A stretch of 46,839 bases of DNA, taken from Frankia sp. RB7 (lineage in GTDB: Bacteria > Pseudomonadota > Alphaproteobacteria > Rhizobiales > Xanthobacteraceae). This document shows positions 32,940 through 39,474 of the stretch, one piece after another. The stretch covers positions 1-46,839 of the forward strand of contig JAUEPE010000053.1 in the NCBI GenBank assembly GCA_030403585.1, in the 5' to 3' direction. Within the stretch, counting starts at the first letter, position 1. The number at the start of each line of letters is the position of its first letter. The position numbers and the translations under genes were made by a program. The notes beneath the pieces are model-generated. The model was not told the DNA's origin. It worked only from the letters and a program-made list of their open reading frames with translations, and made no database searches.

Positions 32940-33161
32940 CTACCTCCACATACTCATCAGCTTCAGCGCCAGCAGCCCGAGCACGCCGCTGATCAACCCC
33001 ACGATCGCGTAGGACTCCGCGAACACGCCGGTCCGGATGAAGACCTGGCACGCGATGGCGACGCAGATGGCGGCGAGCAGCATGCATGCGCAGCCGACGA
33101 TGATCGAGAGATAGCGTATCGCGGTTGCGACGGGCCTGGCGGGAGATGTGGAATCGGTCAT
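32940..33161 (-). CDS. small two-helix membrane protein
   Basis: 73 residues from ATG 33161 (MTDSTSPARPVATAIRYLSI). Two hydrophobic helices (about 15-40 and 47-68), the first with Cys-Ala-Cys (VGCACMLLAAICVAIAC), the second Gly/Leu-rich, and a short basic end (LMSMWR). No clear ribosome site precedes the ATG; the frame extends 29 residues upstream. It resembles the many unassigned small membrane proteins of rhizobia. Function unknown. Confidence 0.55.
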   Translation of the reverse strand: MTDSTSPARPVATAIRYLSIIVGCACMLLAAICVAIACQVFIRTGVFAESYAIVGLISGVLGLLALKLMSMWR

Positions 33162-33222
33162 GCCGGACGACAACGGCGCAGCTGGCGGTGCGTTCCGCCA
33201 TCTTCGCGCGCGTAAAAGACCA

Positions 33223-33405
33223 TCACTTGCTTGCGCAGCAATCGACAAGCGCGCGCCAGATGCGCTGGATCTCGACCGTCCGCTGAAGCTCGAGGACGTG
33301 GTTCACACTCGGCTGCGGGGAAGCGATTTCAGAGCGCGTCTGTCGCGGTGCGATCCAGCGCTCGGATATTGGATCGTACCATTGGCCAAAATGAACCAAG
33401 GGCAT
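33223..33405 (-). CDS. possible 60-residue hypothetical protein
   Basis: ATG 33405 to stop at 33223. The product has a natural amino-acid mix (MPLVHFGQWYDPISERWI, then a helical VLELQRTVEIQRIWRALVDC) rather than the Arg/Pro/Ala bias of shadow frames in this DNA. AGGAG lies only two bases before the ATG, which is too close to be a normal ribosome site. I do not recognise it. Confidence 0.35.
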   Translation of the reverse strand: MPLVHFGQWYDPISERWIAPRQTRSEIASPQPSVNHVLELQRTVEIQRIWRALVDCCASK

Positions 33406-33463
33406 GGCTCCTGCGCGGGCGCAATGCTGTCAGCGGACGCGGTTCGCCGTTCCATCATTGGGC

Positions 33464-33763
33464 TCAGGCTTTTCGTTGCCCTAACGAGAGACAAAGGCGC
33501 TGGAGGTTCGCTGCGTTCCAAATAAAGGGTTCGCTCGAGAGCGCCTGCCTATCTTTGTGATATTCCGCGTGCGTTAGCGAAATCGCCGGGTCACCATCGC
33601 CAGCACGAACACTGGCTCGGTGCCGTCGAACACGCTGCGCGTGCTCGACGTCGCGGGAGAGGCGGACCGCTTCCCGCCACGCGGCCTCGTCGTCGGTGAG
33701 CGCTTCACCTGTGGTGTCGGTGTGAGGCTGCTGGCCCTCGAAATGAAAAAAGTACCGCGGCAT
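33464..33763 (-). CDS. DUF6894-like small protein, possibly frameshifted
   Basis: From ATG 33763 the product opens MPRYFFHFEGQQPHTDTTGE and continues LTDDEAAWREAVRLSRD, the typical start of the DUF6894 family of small rhizobial proteins. After residue ~40 the in-frame sequence becomes Arg/His-rich and unlike the family. In the next frame the DNA reads RSVFDGTEPVFVLAMVTRRFR and stop, which looks more protein-like. Either there is a frameshift near 33650 (real or a sequencing error), or the C-terminus has diverged. The family has no known function. Confidence 0.5.
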   Translation of the reverse strand: MPRYFFHFEGQQPHTDTTGEALTDDEAAWREAVRLSRDVEHAQRVRRHRASVRAGDGDPAISLTHAEYHKDRQALSSEPFIWNAANLQRLCLSLGQRKA

Positions 33764-33819
33764 GTCCGGCAATGCGGGCCAGTCGAATATGTTCCGGACC
33801 GCGCGGGTCGGCCGCTCCG

Positions 33820-34524
33820 TCAGGGGTGGCCCAGCACTTCGCGGAAATGCTTCTTCACTGCGACGTTGCAGGCGCAGGCGCTGGCCTGAAGCGCCGGTCC
33901 GTCGAGGATCAGGATGGCGCCGCGGCGCGTTGCGAGGATGCGCCTTGCCTTCAGCATCTGGATCACGCGGCTGGCATAGCTGCGGGAGACGCCGAGCATG
34001 CCGGCGAGCTGCTCGTGGGTGAGGGGGATCTCGTCGACGCCGATGTGCTCCTGCGTCGCGATGATCCATTTCGCCGCGCGCTGCTCGATCGAATGCGCGG
34101 CGTTGCAGGCCGCGGTCTGCAGCAGCTGCGTGAGCTGGCAGGCGGCGTAGCGCGCGAACAGATCCTGCAGGCTCGCCGATCTCTGCTGCGCTTGTTCGAG
34201 CGCCCGCAATGGCAGGCGCAGCACCGTGCCGCCCACCTTCACGACGATGCGGGCATAGGCCAGCGACGGCCCGCGTCCGGAGGGAAGACCGACCGCGCCC
34301 TCGCGGCCGACCAGCAGGCTTTCGACCTCGCGATCGTCCTCGACCGGCACCGCGAACGATACGAAGGCGGGGCCGCAGGGGAAGTGGACGACAGCGATGC
34401 TGTCGCCGGCGTGATGCAGGATGTGGTTCGCAGCGAGGTCGACCGACTGCAGATGAGGGGCAAGCAGCTCGAAATCGTGGGTGCTGAGCTTCTGGAGGAG
34501 CTCGTTCTTGGGCCGGCCGGTCAC
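33820..34524 (-). CDS. Crp/Fnr family transcriptional regulator
   Basis: A 234-residue regulator: N-terminal cyclic-nucleotide-type beta-roll (~1-120, with VVHFPCGPAFVSF and LVGREGAVGLPSG), a dimer helix, and a C-terminal winged helix (LTHEQLAGMLGVSRSYASRVIQ). It lacks the N-terminal cysteine cluster of Fnr, so it does not sense oxygen through an iron-sulfur cluster, and the cAMP-contacting residues of Crp are not obvious. Signal unknown. A CACNCN-type Cys pair near the C-terminus (ASACACNVAV) is odd. Upstream are two ACGGTTCC repeats. Confidence 0.9.
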   Translation of the reverse strand: MTGRPKNELLQKLSTHDFELLAPHLQSVDLAANHILHHAGDSIAVVHFPCGPAFVSFAVPVEDDREVESLLVGREGAVGLPSGRGPSLAYARIVVKVGGTVLRLPLRALEQAQQRSASLQDLFARYAACQLTQLLQTAACNAAHSIEQRAAKWIIATQEHIGVDEIPLTHEQLAGMLGVSRSYASRVIQMLKARRILATRRGAILILDGPALQASACACNVAVKKHFREVLGHP

Positions 34525-34883
34525 AAATGTTCTCTTACCTGCCGGGAATCGGCACCGCGGAGAACCCTACGGTTCCCAGCAGAAACCGACGGTTCCAAAG
34601 TGCACACAAGGAGCTACGGAAAATCGAAAAATTGAAGCCGAACGCAGAATAGCCTCCCGCGTTGCACGCGAGCCATGCCTCGAACTTTGTTCTTGGCCGG
34701 AGAACCACGGAATTTCGAAATTGCGCGTGCGCTCTGTTCAGGAGTGAACGCAAGCCGTGTTCGGATCGGATTAGCGTCCTCGCTGCCGAGTGCGCGCCCC
34801 GTGCGCTCTGCCCGACGGACCGCCGGTCTTTACCGATATTGCCGCCGCCAGGCCGGCGGGTCCAAGGGCATTGCCCGGCGCCG
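34525..34883. other. intergenic region with short repeats
   Basis: 359 bp without a supported gene. Just upstream of the Crp/Fnr start are two direct copies of ACGGTTCC (about 34569-34576 and 34589-34596), each preceded by an A/C-rich AAACC-like stretch: a candidate regulator site. A perfect 12-bp palindrome AATTTCGAAATT lies at 34711-34722. Confidence 0.45.
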
Positions 34884-35120
34884 CTAGCCGAGGCGTGCCG
34901 CGTGTGCCGCCGATAGCCGGTTGAAAACCATCTGGTCGCGGTAGGCGTCGATCGCCGTGTTGGCGAGCATCAACGGCCGGCGCTCGCCGGTCTTCAGCTG
35001 CGCCTCGATCGCATCGAGAAGGATGTTCGCGGAATTGTCGGGCGGGCCGAGCTCGCCGCTCTTCTCGAGGAAGCTCCAGGCTATGAAGAACGCGCTCTCG
35101 ACGGTGCAGCGAATGGACAT
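34884..35120 (-). CDS. small hypothetical protein
   Basis: 78 residues from ATG 35120 (MSIRCTVESAFFIAWSFLEK), soluble, helical, with a coherent composition to its end (DAIEAQLKTGERRPLMLANTAIDAYRD). No ribosome site is visible and the frame extends upstream into DNA that encodes the Flp pilin in another frame, so the N-terminus is uncertain. No family recognised. Confidence 0.55.
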   Translation of the reverse strand: MSIRCTVESAFFIAWSFLEKSGELGPPDNSANILLDAIEAQLKTGERRPLMLANTAIDAYRDQMVFNRLSAAHAARLG

Positions 35121-35182
35121 GGGCTGCCAACGCGGTGCAGCCGTAGCTGTTCCGCGCGCCGGGCTTCGCGCGAAAGCGTGCT

Positions 35183-35344
35183 CTACTTCAGCGACGAACT
35201 GATCGAACCGAACTTCAGCTTCAGCGTCGAACCGAGATTGTTGACCACGGCGATGATGGCCAACGCGATGCCGGCGGCGATCAGACCGTACTCGATCGCA
35301 GTCGCGCCGGATTCGTCGGCCAGAAAGCGGCGAATGGTCTGCAT
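35183..35344 (-). CDS. Flp/Fap family type IVb pilin (orphan)
   Basis: 53 residues: MQTIRRFLADESGATAIEYG, then the hydrophobic LIAAGIALAIIAVV and a polar end. This is the Flp prepilin signature: a short basic leader, Gly-Ala before a TAIEYG motif with the conserved Glu and Tyr, and one hydrophobic helix. Prepilin peptidase would cut after the Gly. The tad/cpa assembly genes are not in the window, so this copy is unlinked, as often happens in Bradyrhizobium, where several flp genes are scattered. No clear ribosome site. Confidence 0.85.
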   Translation of the reverse strand: MQTIRRFLADESGATAIEYGLIAAGIALAIIAVVNNLGSTLKLKFGSISSSLK

Positions 35345-35461
35345 GGTCACACCAAAATTCCGAGAAGGGGCTCGCGAGGATTAATATCCGCTGGCCGCAG
35401 GTTCCCCTATGTGGAACACCAGCTTTCGTCAATTTCGAGTTAATCGCGCCGATGAGAGCGT

Positions 35462-35488
35462 TGGCGGCAAGACGTCGTCCTGCCGCCA
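35462..35488 (-). terminator. hairpin downstream of the alcohol dehydrogenase
   Basis: TGGCGGCA / TGCCGCCA, an 8-bp perfect stem with an 11-base loop, 25 bp past the dehydrogenase stop on the minus strand. No U-tract follows. Confidence 0.35.
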
Positions 35489-35496
35489 CGCGAAAA

Positions 35497-35524
35497 CTCA
35501 GTTCTTCAGTGCTCAGTTCTTCAG
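35497..35524. repeat. 13-bp tandem direct repeat at the adh stop codon
   Basis: CTCAGTTCTTCAG occurs at 35497-35509 and 35512-35524. On the minus strand the repeat unit is CTGAAGAACTGAG, so the last coding triplets (Leu-Lys-Asn) and the stop are present twice, in frame. Confidence 0.8.
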
Positions 35525-36571
35525 CACAATTCGGCCGACCACGTGGCCGGCGCGCAGCTCGCCGATCCATTTCTGGACATCGCCCATCGGCTCTTCGCGC
35601 ATCGGCGTCGGCTTGATCTTGCCGGCGCGGGCAAGCGCCATCAGCTCGTGCGCCTCGGCAAGCGTGCCGACCATGAAGCCCTCGACGGTGAGGCGCTTGT
35701 AGACCCATTGCACCATCGGCAGCGTGAACTGGCCGCCCATCAGACCGGAGACCACGACCTTGCCGCCGCGCGCGGCAACCGCGACCGCGAACGCCATCGA
35801 TTTTTCGTTGCCGGCGAAATCGACCACCTCGTCAAAGCCGCCGTCGGTCTCCTTCAGGATGCGCTTGATCACGTCAGGCTCGGACGGATCGTAGGCGTTG
35901 GCCGCGCCGTTCTTCAGCGCAGTCTCGCGCGCGGCCGGCGAGAGGTCTGCGACCGTGATCGGCTGCTTGAACATCGCCTGTGCGAACGACAGGCCCATCA
36001 TGCCGACGCCGCCGAGACCGATCAGCAGCAGATTGCGCTGACGTGGGCGGTCGACCAGGCGCTTGAGTGCGCCATAGGCGGTGACGCCGGAGCACATCAA
36101 GGTCGCGGCCTGGTTGACCGGCAGCGGATCGTAGTCGAGCAGATATTTTGCGTCGGGCACCAGCACATGGGTGGCGAAGCCGCCGTCGATGGAGACGCCG
36201 AGGAAGCGCTGCCTGGCGCAGAGATTCTCATCGCCGTTCTTGCAGTCGCGGCACTGGCCGCAGCCGATCCAGGGAAACACCGCCTTCTTCGAACCGACGA
36301 GACCCGCCGGCACGTCGGGGCCGACTTCGTCGACGACGCCGGCGATCTCGTGGCCAAGCGTGAAGGGCAGCGTCATGCCGCGCGTGGTGTCGAGCTTCTT
36401 GCCGGCGCCGAGATCGGCATAGCCGTCCTGGATGTGCAGGTCGGAATGGCAGAGGCCGCAGCGCTCGATGCTCACCAGCACCTCGGCTCCCTGCGGCTTG
36501 GGCGTATCGACGATGGTCTCGCACAAGGGCGCATCGAACTTGACCAGCGACTGCCGACGCATCAACGCCAT
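35513..36571 (-). CDS. zinc-dependent alcohol dehydrogenase (MDR superfamily)
   Basis: 352 residues. Catalytic zinc ligands: Cys in ERCGLCHSDLH and GHE (LGHEIAG); the structural zinc lobe has four Cys in GCGQCRDCKNGDENLC. The NAD-binding Rossmann loop is GLGGVGMMG. This is a typical medium-chain alcohol dehydrogenase; alcohol and cofactor choice are open. ATG 36571 follows GGAGGAAGG; the 50-residue upstream extension is not coding. It stands alone, 23 bp from rsmA on the same strand, so read-through from the lpt-surA-pdxA-rsmA transcript is possible. Confidence 0.94.
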   Translation of the reverse strand: MALMRRQSLVKFDAPLCETIVDTPKPQGAEVLVSIERCGLCHSDLHIQDGYADLGAGKKLDTTRGMTLPFTLGHEIAGVVDEVGPDVPAGLVGSKKAVFPWIGCGQCRDCKNGDENLCARQRFLGVSIDGGFATHVLVPDAKYLLDYDPLPVNQAATLMCSGVTAYGALKRLVDRPRQRNLLLIGLGGVGMMGLSFAQAMFKQPITVADLSPAARETALKNGAANAYDPSEPDVIKRILKETDGGFDEVVDFAGNEKSMAFAVAVAARGGKVVVSGLMGGQFTLPMVQWVYKRLTVEGFMVGTLAEAHELMALARAGKIKPTPMREEPMGDVQKWIGELRAGHVVGRIVLKN

Positions 36572-36593
36572 ATTCCTTCCTCCGAAATTCCGA

Positions 36594-37451
36594 TTATCGA
36601 GCCTCGCTGCGTATATCCGCCAATTCACGCGCCATGGCAACAAAGCCGGAGATGGGAATGGTCTCGGCACGCCGCGTCGCATCGACGCCCGCCGCCTGCG
36701 CAAGCCGCGCGGGATCGACACCGAGCGATTTCAGGCTCTGGCGCAGCATTTTCCGGCGCTGGCCGAAGGCCGCCGCCGCGACCTGTTCGAGCATCTTGCG
36801 ATCGCAGGGCAGAGGCTGCGCGCGGGGCACCAGGCGCACGACGGAGGAGGTGACCTTCGGCGGCGGCACGAAGGCGGACGGCGAAATGTCGAACAGGATT
36901 TTGGTCTCGCAGCGCCAATTGGCGAGCACGCCGAGCCGGCCATAGGCCTCCTCGTCCTCACGCGCGACGATGCGCTCGCCGACCTCGCGCTGAAACATCA
37001 GCACCATCATGTCGTACCAGGGCGGCCATGGCTCGGTGGTGAGGCAGCCGATCAGGAGTTGCGTTCCGATGTTGTAGGGCAGATTGGCGACGATCTTTGC
37101 GTGCCCGCCGCCCAGCAGTGGCCGCGGATCGAAGGTCATGGCGTCGCCGTGCACGATCTCGAGCCGGCCGGGATAGCGCGCGGAAATATCATTCAGCGCC
37201 GGGATCGCGCGCTCGTCATGCTCGATCGCGATGACGCGTTTGGCGCCGAGCGCGAGCAGCGCGCGTGTCAGCCCGCCCGGGCCCGGGCCGATCTCGACGA
37301 TGGTGCTGTCTTCGAGTGGCGCTGCGGCGCGCGCGATGCGCGCGGTGAGATTGAGATCGAGCAGAAAGTTCTGGCCCAGCGATTTGCGGGCCGTCAGGGC
37401 GTGCTGGCGAATGACCTCGCGAAGCGGCGGGAGGTCGTCGATCGCGCTCAT
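36594..37451 (-). CDS. rsmA: 16S rRNA dimethyladenosine transferase
   Basis: A 285-residue KsgA/RsmA methyltransferase that dimethylates two adjacent adenosines near the 3' end of 16S rRNA. Motifs: KSLGQNFLLD, the SAM loop EIGPGPGGLT (53-62), and NLPYNIGT (motif IV, 123-130). ATG 37451 overlaps the pdxA stop by one base (TGATG), so translation is coupled. The order lptD-surA-pdxA-rsmA is widely conserved in Proteobacteria. Confidence 0.96.
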   Translation of the reverse strand: MSAIDDLPPLREVIRQHALTARKSLGQNFLLDLNLTARIARAAAPLEDSTIVEIGPGPGGLTRALLALGAKRVIAIEHDERAIPALNDISARYPGRLEIVHGDAMTFDPRPLLGGGHAKIVANLPYNIGTQLLIGCLTTEPWPPWYDMMVLMFQREVGERIVAREDEEAYGRLGVLANWRCETKILFDISPSAFVPPPKVTSSVVRLVPRAQPLPCDRKMLEQVAAAAFGQRRKMLRQSLKSLGVDPARLAQAAGVDATRRAETIPISGFVAMARELADIRSEAR

Positions 37452-38461
37452 CAGCTGTTTGCAGCCGCCATGCGGCTGGCAAGCTTGAGTGCCGCGATCA
37501 GACTCGCGGGATTGGCCCTGCCGGTGCCGGCGATGTCGAAGGCGGTGCCGTGGTCGGGCGAGGTGCGGATGAAAGGCAGGCCGAGCGTGACGTTGACGGC
37601 GTCGTCGAACGCCACCGTCTTGATCGGGATTAGCGCCTGGTCGTGATACATGCAGACCGCGCAGTCATAGGTGTTTCGCGCGGCCTCGTGGAACATGGTG
37701 TCGGCGGGTAGCGGTCCCCTGGCGTCGATGCCGTCATTGCGCAGGACTTTCAAGGCCGGGGCGATCACGGTCTGCTCCTCATGTCCGAGCGAGCCGTCTT
37801 CGCCGGCATGCGGATTGAGGCCGGAGATCGCGATCCGCGGCCGCGCAATGCCGAAGCGGGATGCGAGCTCGCTCGCGACGATGCGCACGGTCGAGACGAT
37901 GAGCTCGCTGGCAAGCTGGGTGAGGGCCTCCCGCAAGGAAACATGGATCGTCACCGGCACCACGGCGAGCCGCGGCGACCACAGCATCATCACCGGCTGC
38001 GGCAGGCGGCCATCGATACTCGCGAGCTCGGCGAGGAATTCGGTGTGGCCGGGATGACGGAAGCCCGCGCGGTAAAGCACGCTCTTGGCGATCGGGTTGG
38101 TGACGACGGCGCTGGCGCGGCCGGCATGGACGTCGCTGACGGCCTGGCGGATCGAGGCAAGGGCTGCCGGTGCACTCGAGGCGTCGGGCTTACCGGGCGG
38201 AGCGGTCGCACGCTCACCGGTCGCAACCACGGGCAGGGCGTCGGCAAAGGCGGTCTCGGCTTCGCCCGGGCTGACCGCGGCGATCCTGATCTCGGCGCCG
38301 AGGGCTTTGGCGCGCTGCGCGATCAGCACCTCGTCGCCGAGTAAATAGAAGGCGGGAAGGCCGAGCTCACGACGCCTGAGCCAGGCCGCGATGGTGATGT
38401 CGGGGCCGATGCCGGCGGGCTCTCCGAGCGTCAGTGCAAGGGGCTTTGCGGGAGCGGCCAT
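37451..38461 (-). CDS. pdxA: 4-hydroxythreonine-4-phosphate dehydrogenase
   Basis: A 336-residue NAD-dependent, metal-dependent enzyme of pyridoxal phosphate synthesis (DXP-dependent route). Family blocks: LTLGEPAGIGPDI at the start, HPGHTEFLAEL, SGLNPHAGEDG, and MYHDQALIPIK with FIRTSPDHGTAFDIAG near the end, including the metal-binding His and the substrate loop. The upstream extension of the frame is not used: ATG 38461 shares one base with the surA stop (TGATG). Confidence 0.96.
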   Translation of the reverse strand: MAAPAKPLALTLGEPAGIGPDITIAAWLRRRELGLPAFYLLGDEVLIAQRAKALGAEIRIAAVSPGEAETAFADALPVVATGERATAPPGKPDASSAPAALASIRQAVSDVHAGRASAVVTNPIAKSVLYRAGFRHPGHTEFLAELASIDGRLPQPVMMLWSPRLAVVPVTIHVSLREALTQLASELIVSTVRIVASELASRFGIARPRIAISGLNPHAGEDGSLGHEEQTVIAPALKVLRNDGIDARGPLPADTMFHEAARNTYDCAVCMYHDQALIPIKTVAFDDAVNVTLGLPFIRTSPDHGTAFDIAGTGRANPASLIAALKLASRMAAANS

Positions 38462-39405
38462 CAGTGGTTGCGATATTCGATCATCGCCGCTTTGCGGAGC
38501 TCGTCGAGATAGGCTTTCTGGGTCTTCTCGTACTTCTCCGCATACATCTTGTCGCGGATTTCGCGCTTCTTCGGCGTATCGATCGTGGTCGGCTTGCGCG
38601 AGCAAAGCACGACCATCTCGATGCCGGACTTGGTCACTTCGGGTGCCGTGAGGTGGCCGATCGCGGTGTCGTCGAGAACCTTGCGCAGCGCCTCCGGCAG
38701 GTCGGCGGTGGTCTTGGTGACGCTGTCGCGGATGGTGGCGTTCGGCGTCGAACGGAACAGCGAATTGGCTTCCTCGCAGCTTCCGACACGCGAGCGATAT
38801 TGCTCGGCTTCTTTCATCCGCGTCTCCTGGAAAGCGGCGGACGAGCCGCGCGGCACGATCAGCACGATCGGCTGCATCTTGTATTCGGTGCCCTCGATCT
38901 GAAGCTTCTCGTCGCCGCCTTCGCGCACCTTGTCGGCGACGTCCTTCTCGCCGACTATCAGCTTCTCCTTGAAGCGGCCGCGCACGAGGCTGGTCCAGAC
39001 CATCTCGGACTTCATGCGACTCTTGAGAGTTTCGGGGCGCACGCCCTTGCTCTCGAGCGATTTGGTGAGCATCTCGTTCGAGATGCGCATGCGCTGCGCC
39101 ATGCCCTCGAAGGACTGGTTGATGTCGGAAGCGGTGGGATCGACGCCGTACTTCTTGCCTTCCTTCAACTTGAGCTTGTCGTCGATCAATGTGTTGATGA
39201 CGTCCTGCCGGCTCGGGATCTTCTGCGTCGTCAGCTGGTCGAGCTTCGAGCGCTGCTCGATGTCGAAATCGGTGATGGGATCGCCATTGACCATGACGAC
39301 GATGTTCTGCGCACGCGCGGGTGCGCCGGCGAGAACCAGTACGAAGGCGAGCAGGGCGCCCAGCACGAGGAGGGTAAGGCGGAAGACTGGCAATCGGGTC
39401 GTCAT
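38461..39405 (-). CDS. surA: periplasmic SurA-like peptidyl-prolyl isomerase/chaperone
   Basis: About 314 residues. A signal peptide (1-33, ending APARAQ) precedes a SurA N-terminal domain: IVVMVNGDPITDFDIEQR, then INTLIDDKLKL and the helical SFEGMAQRMRISNEML. The C-terminal half has a degenerate parvulin-type region, shorter than in E. coli SurA, which has two. SurA escorts outer-membrane proteins such as LptD, encoded directly upstream with a 69-bp gap. Start 39405 or 39420: both give a plausible signal peptide. Confidence 0.88.
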   Translation of the reverse strand: MTTRLPVFRLTLLVLGALLAFVLVLAGAPARAQNIVVMVNGDPITDFDIEQRSKLDQLTTQKIPSRQDVINTLIDDKLKLKEGKKYGVDPTASDINQSFEGMAQRMRISNEMLTKSLESKGVRPETLKSRMKSEMVWTSLVRGRFKEKLIVGEKDVADKVREGGDEKLQIEGTEYKMQPIVLIVPRGSSAAFQETRMKEAEQYRSRVGSCEEANSLFRSTPNATIRDSVTKTTADLPEALRKVLDDTAIGHLTAPEVTKSGIEMVVLCSRKPTTIDTPKKREIRDKMYAEKYEKTQKAYLDELRKAAMIEYRNH

Positions 39406-39474
39406 GGTTGTCGCTCGCATGTCAGCCGAGATGATCCTGCGATCGGGAACAGGCGGCCGGCAATTCAAACAGGT

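Noticed and set aside
35121..35708. N-terminal extension of the 78-residue hypothetical gene to 274 residues
   Set aside because: The extension passes through the Flp pilin and adh DNA in another frame and is Arg/Ala-biased.
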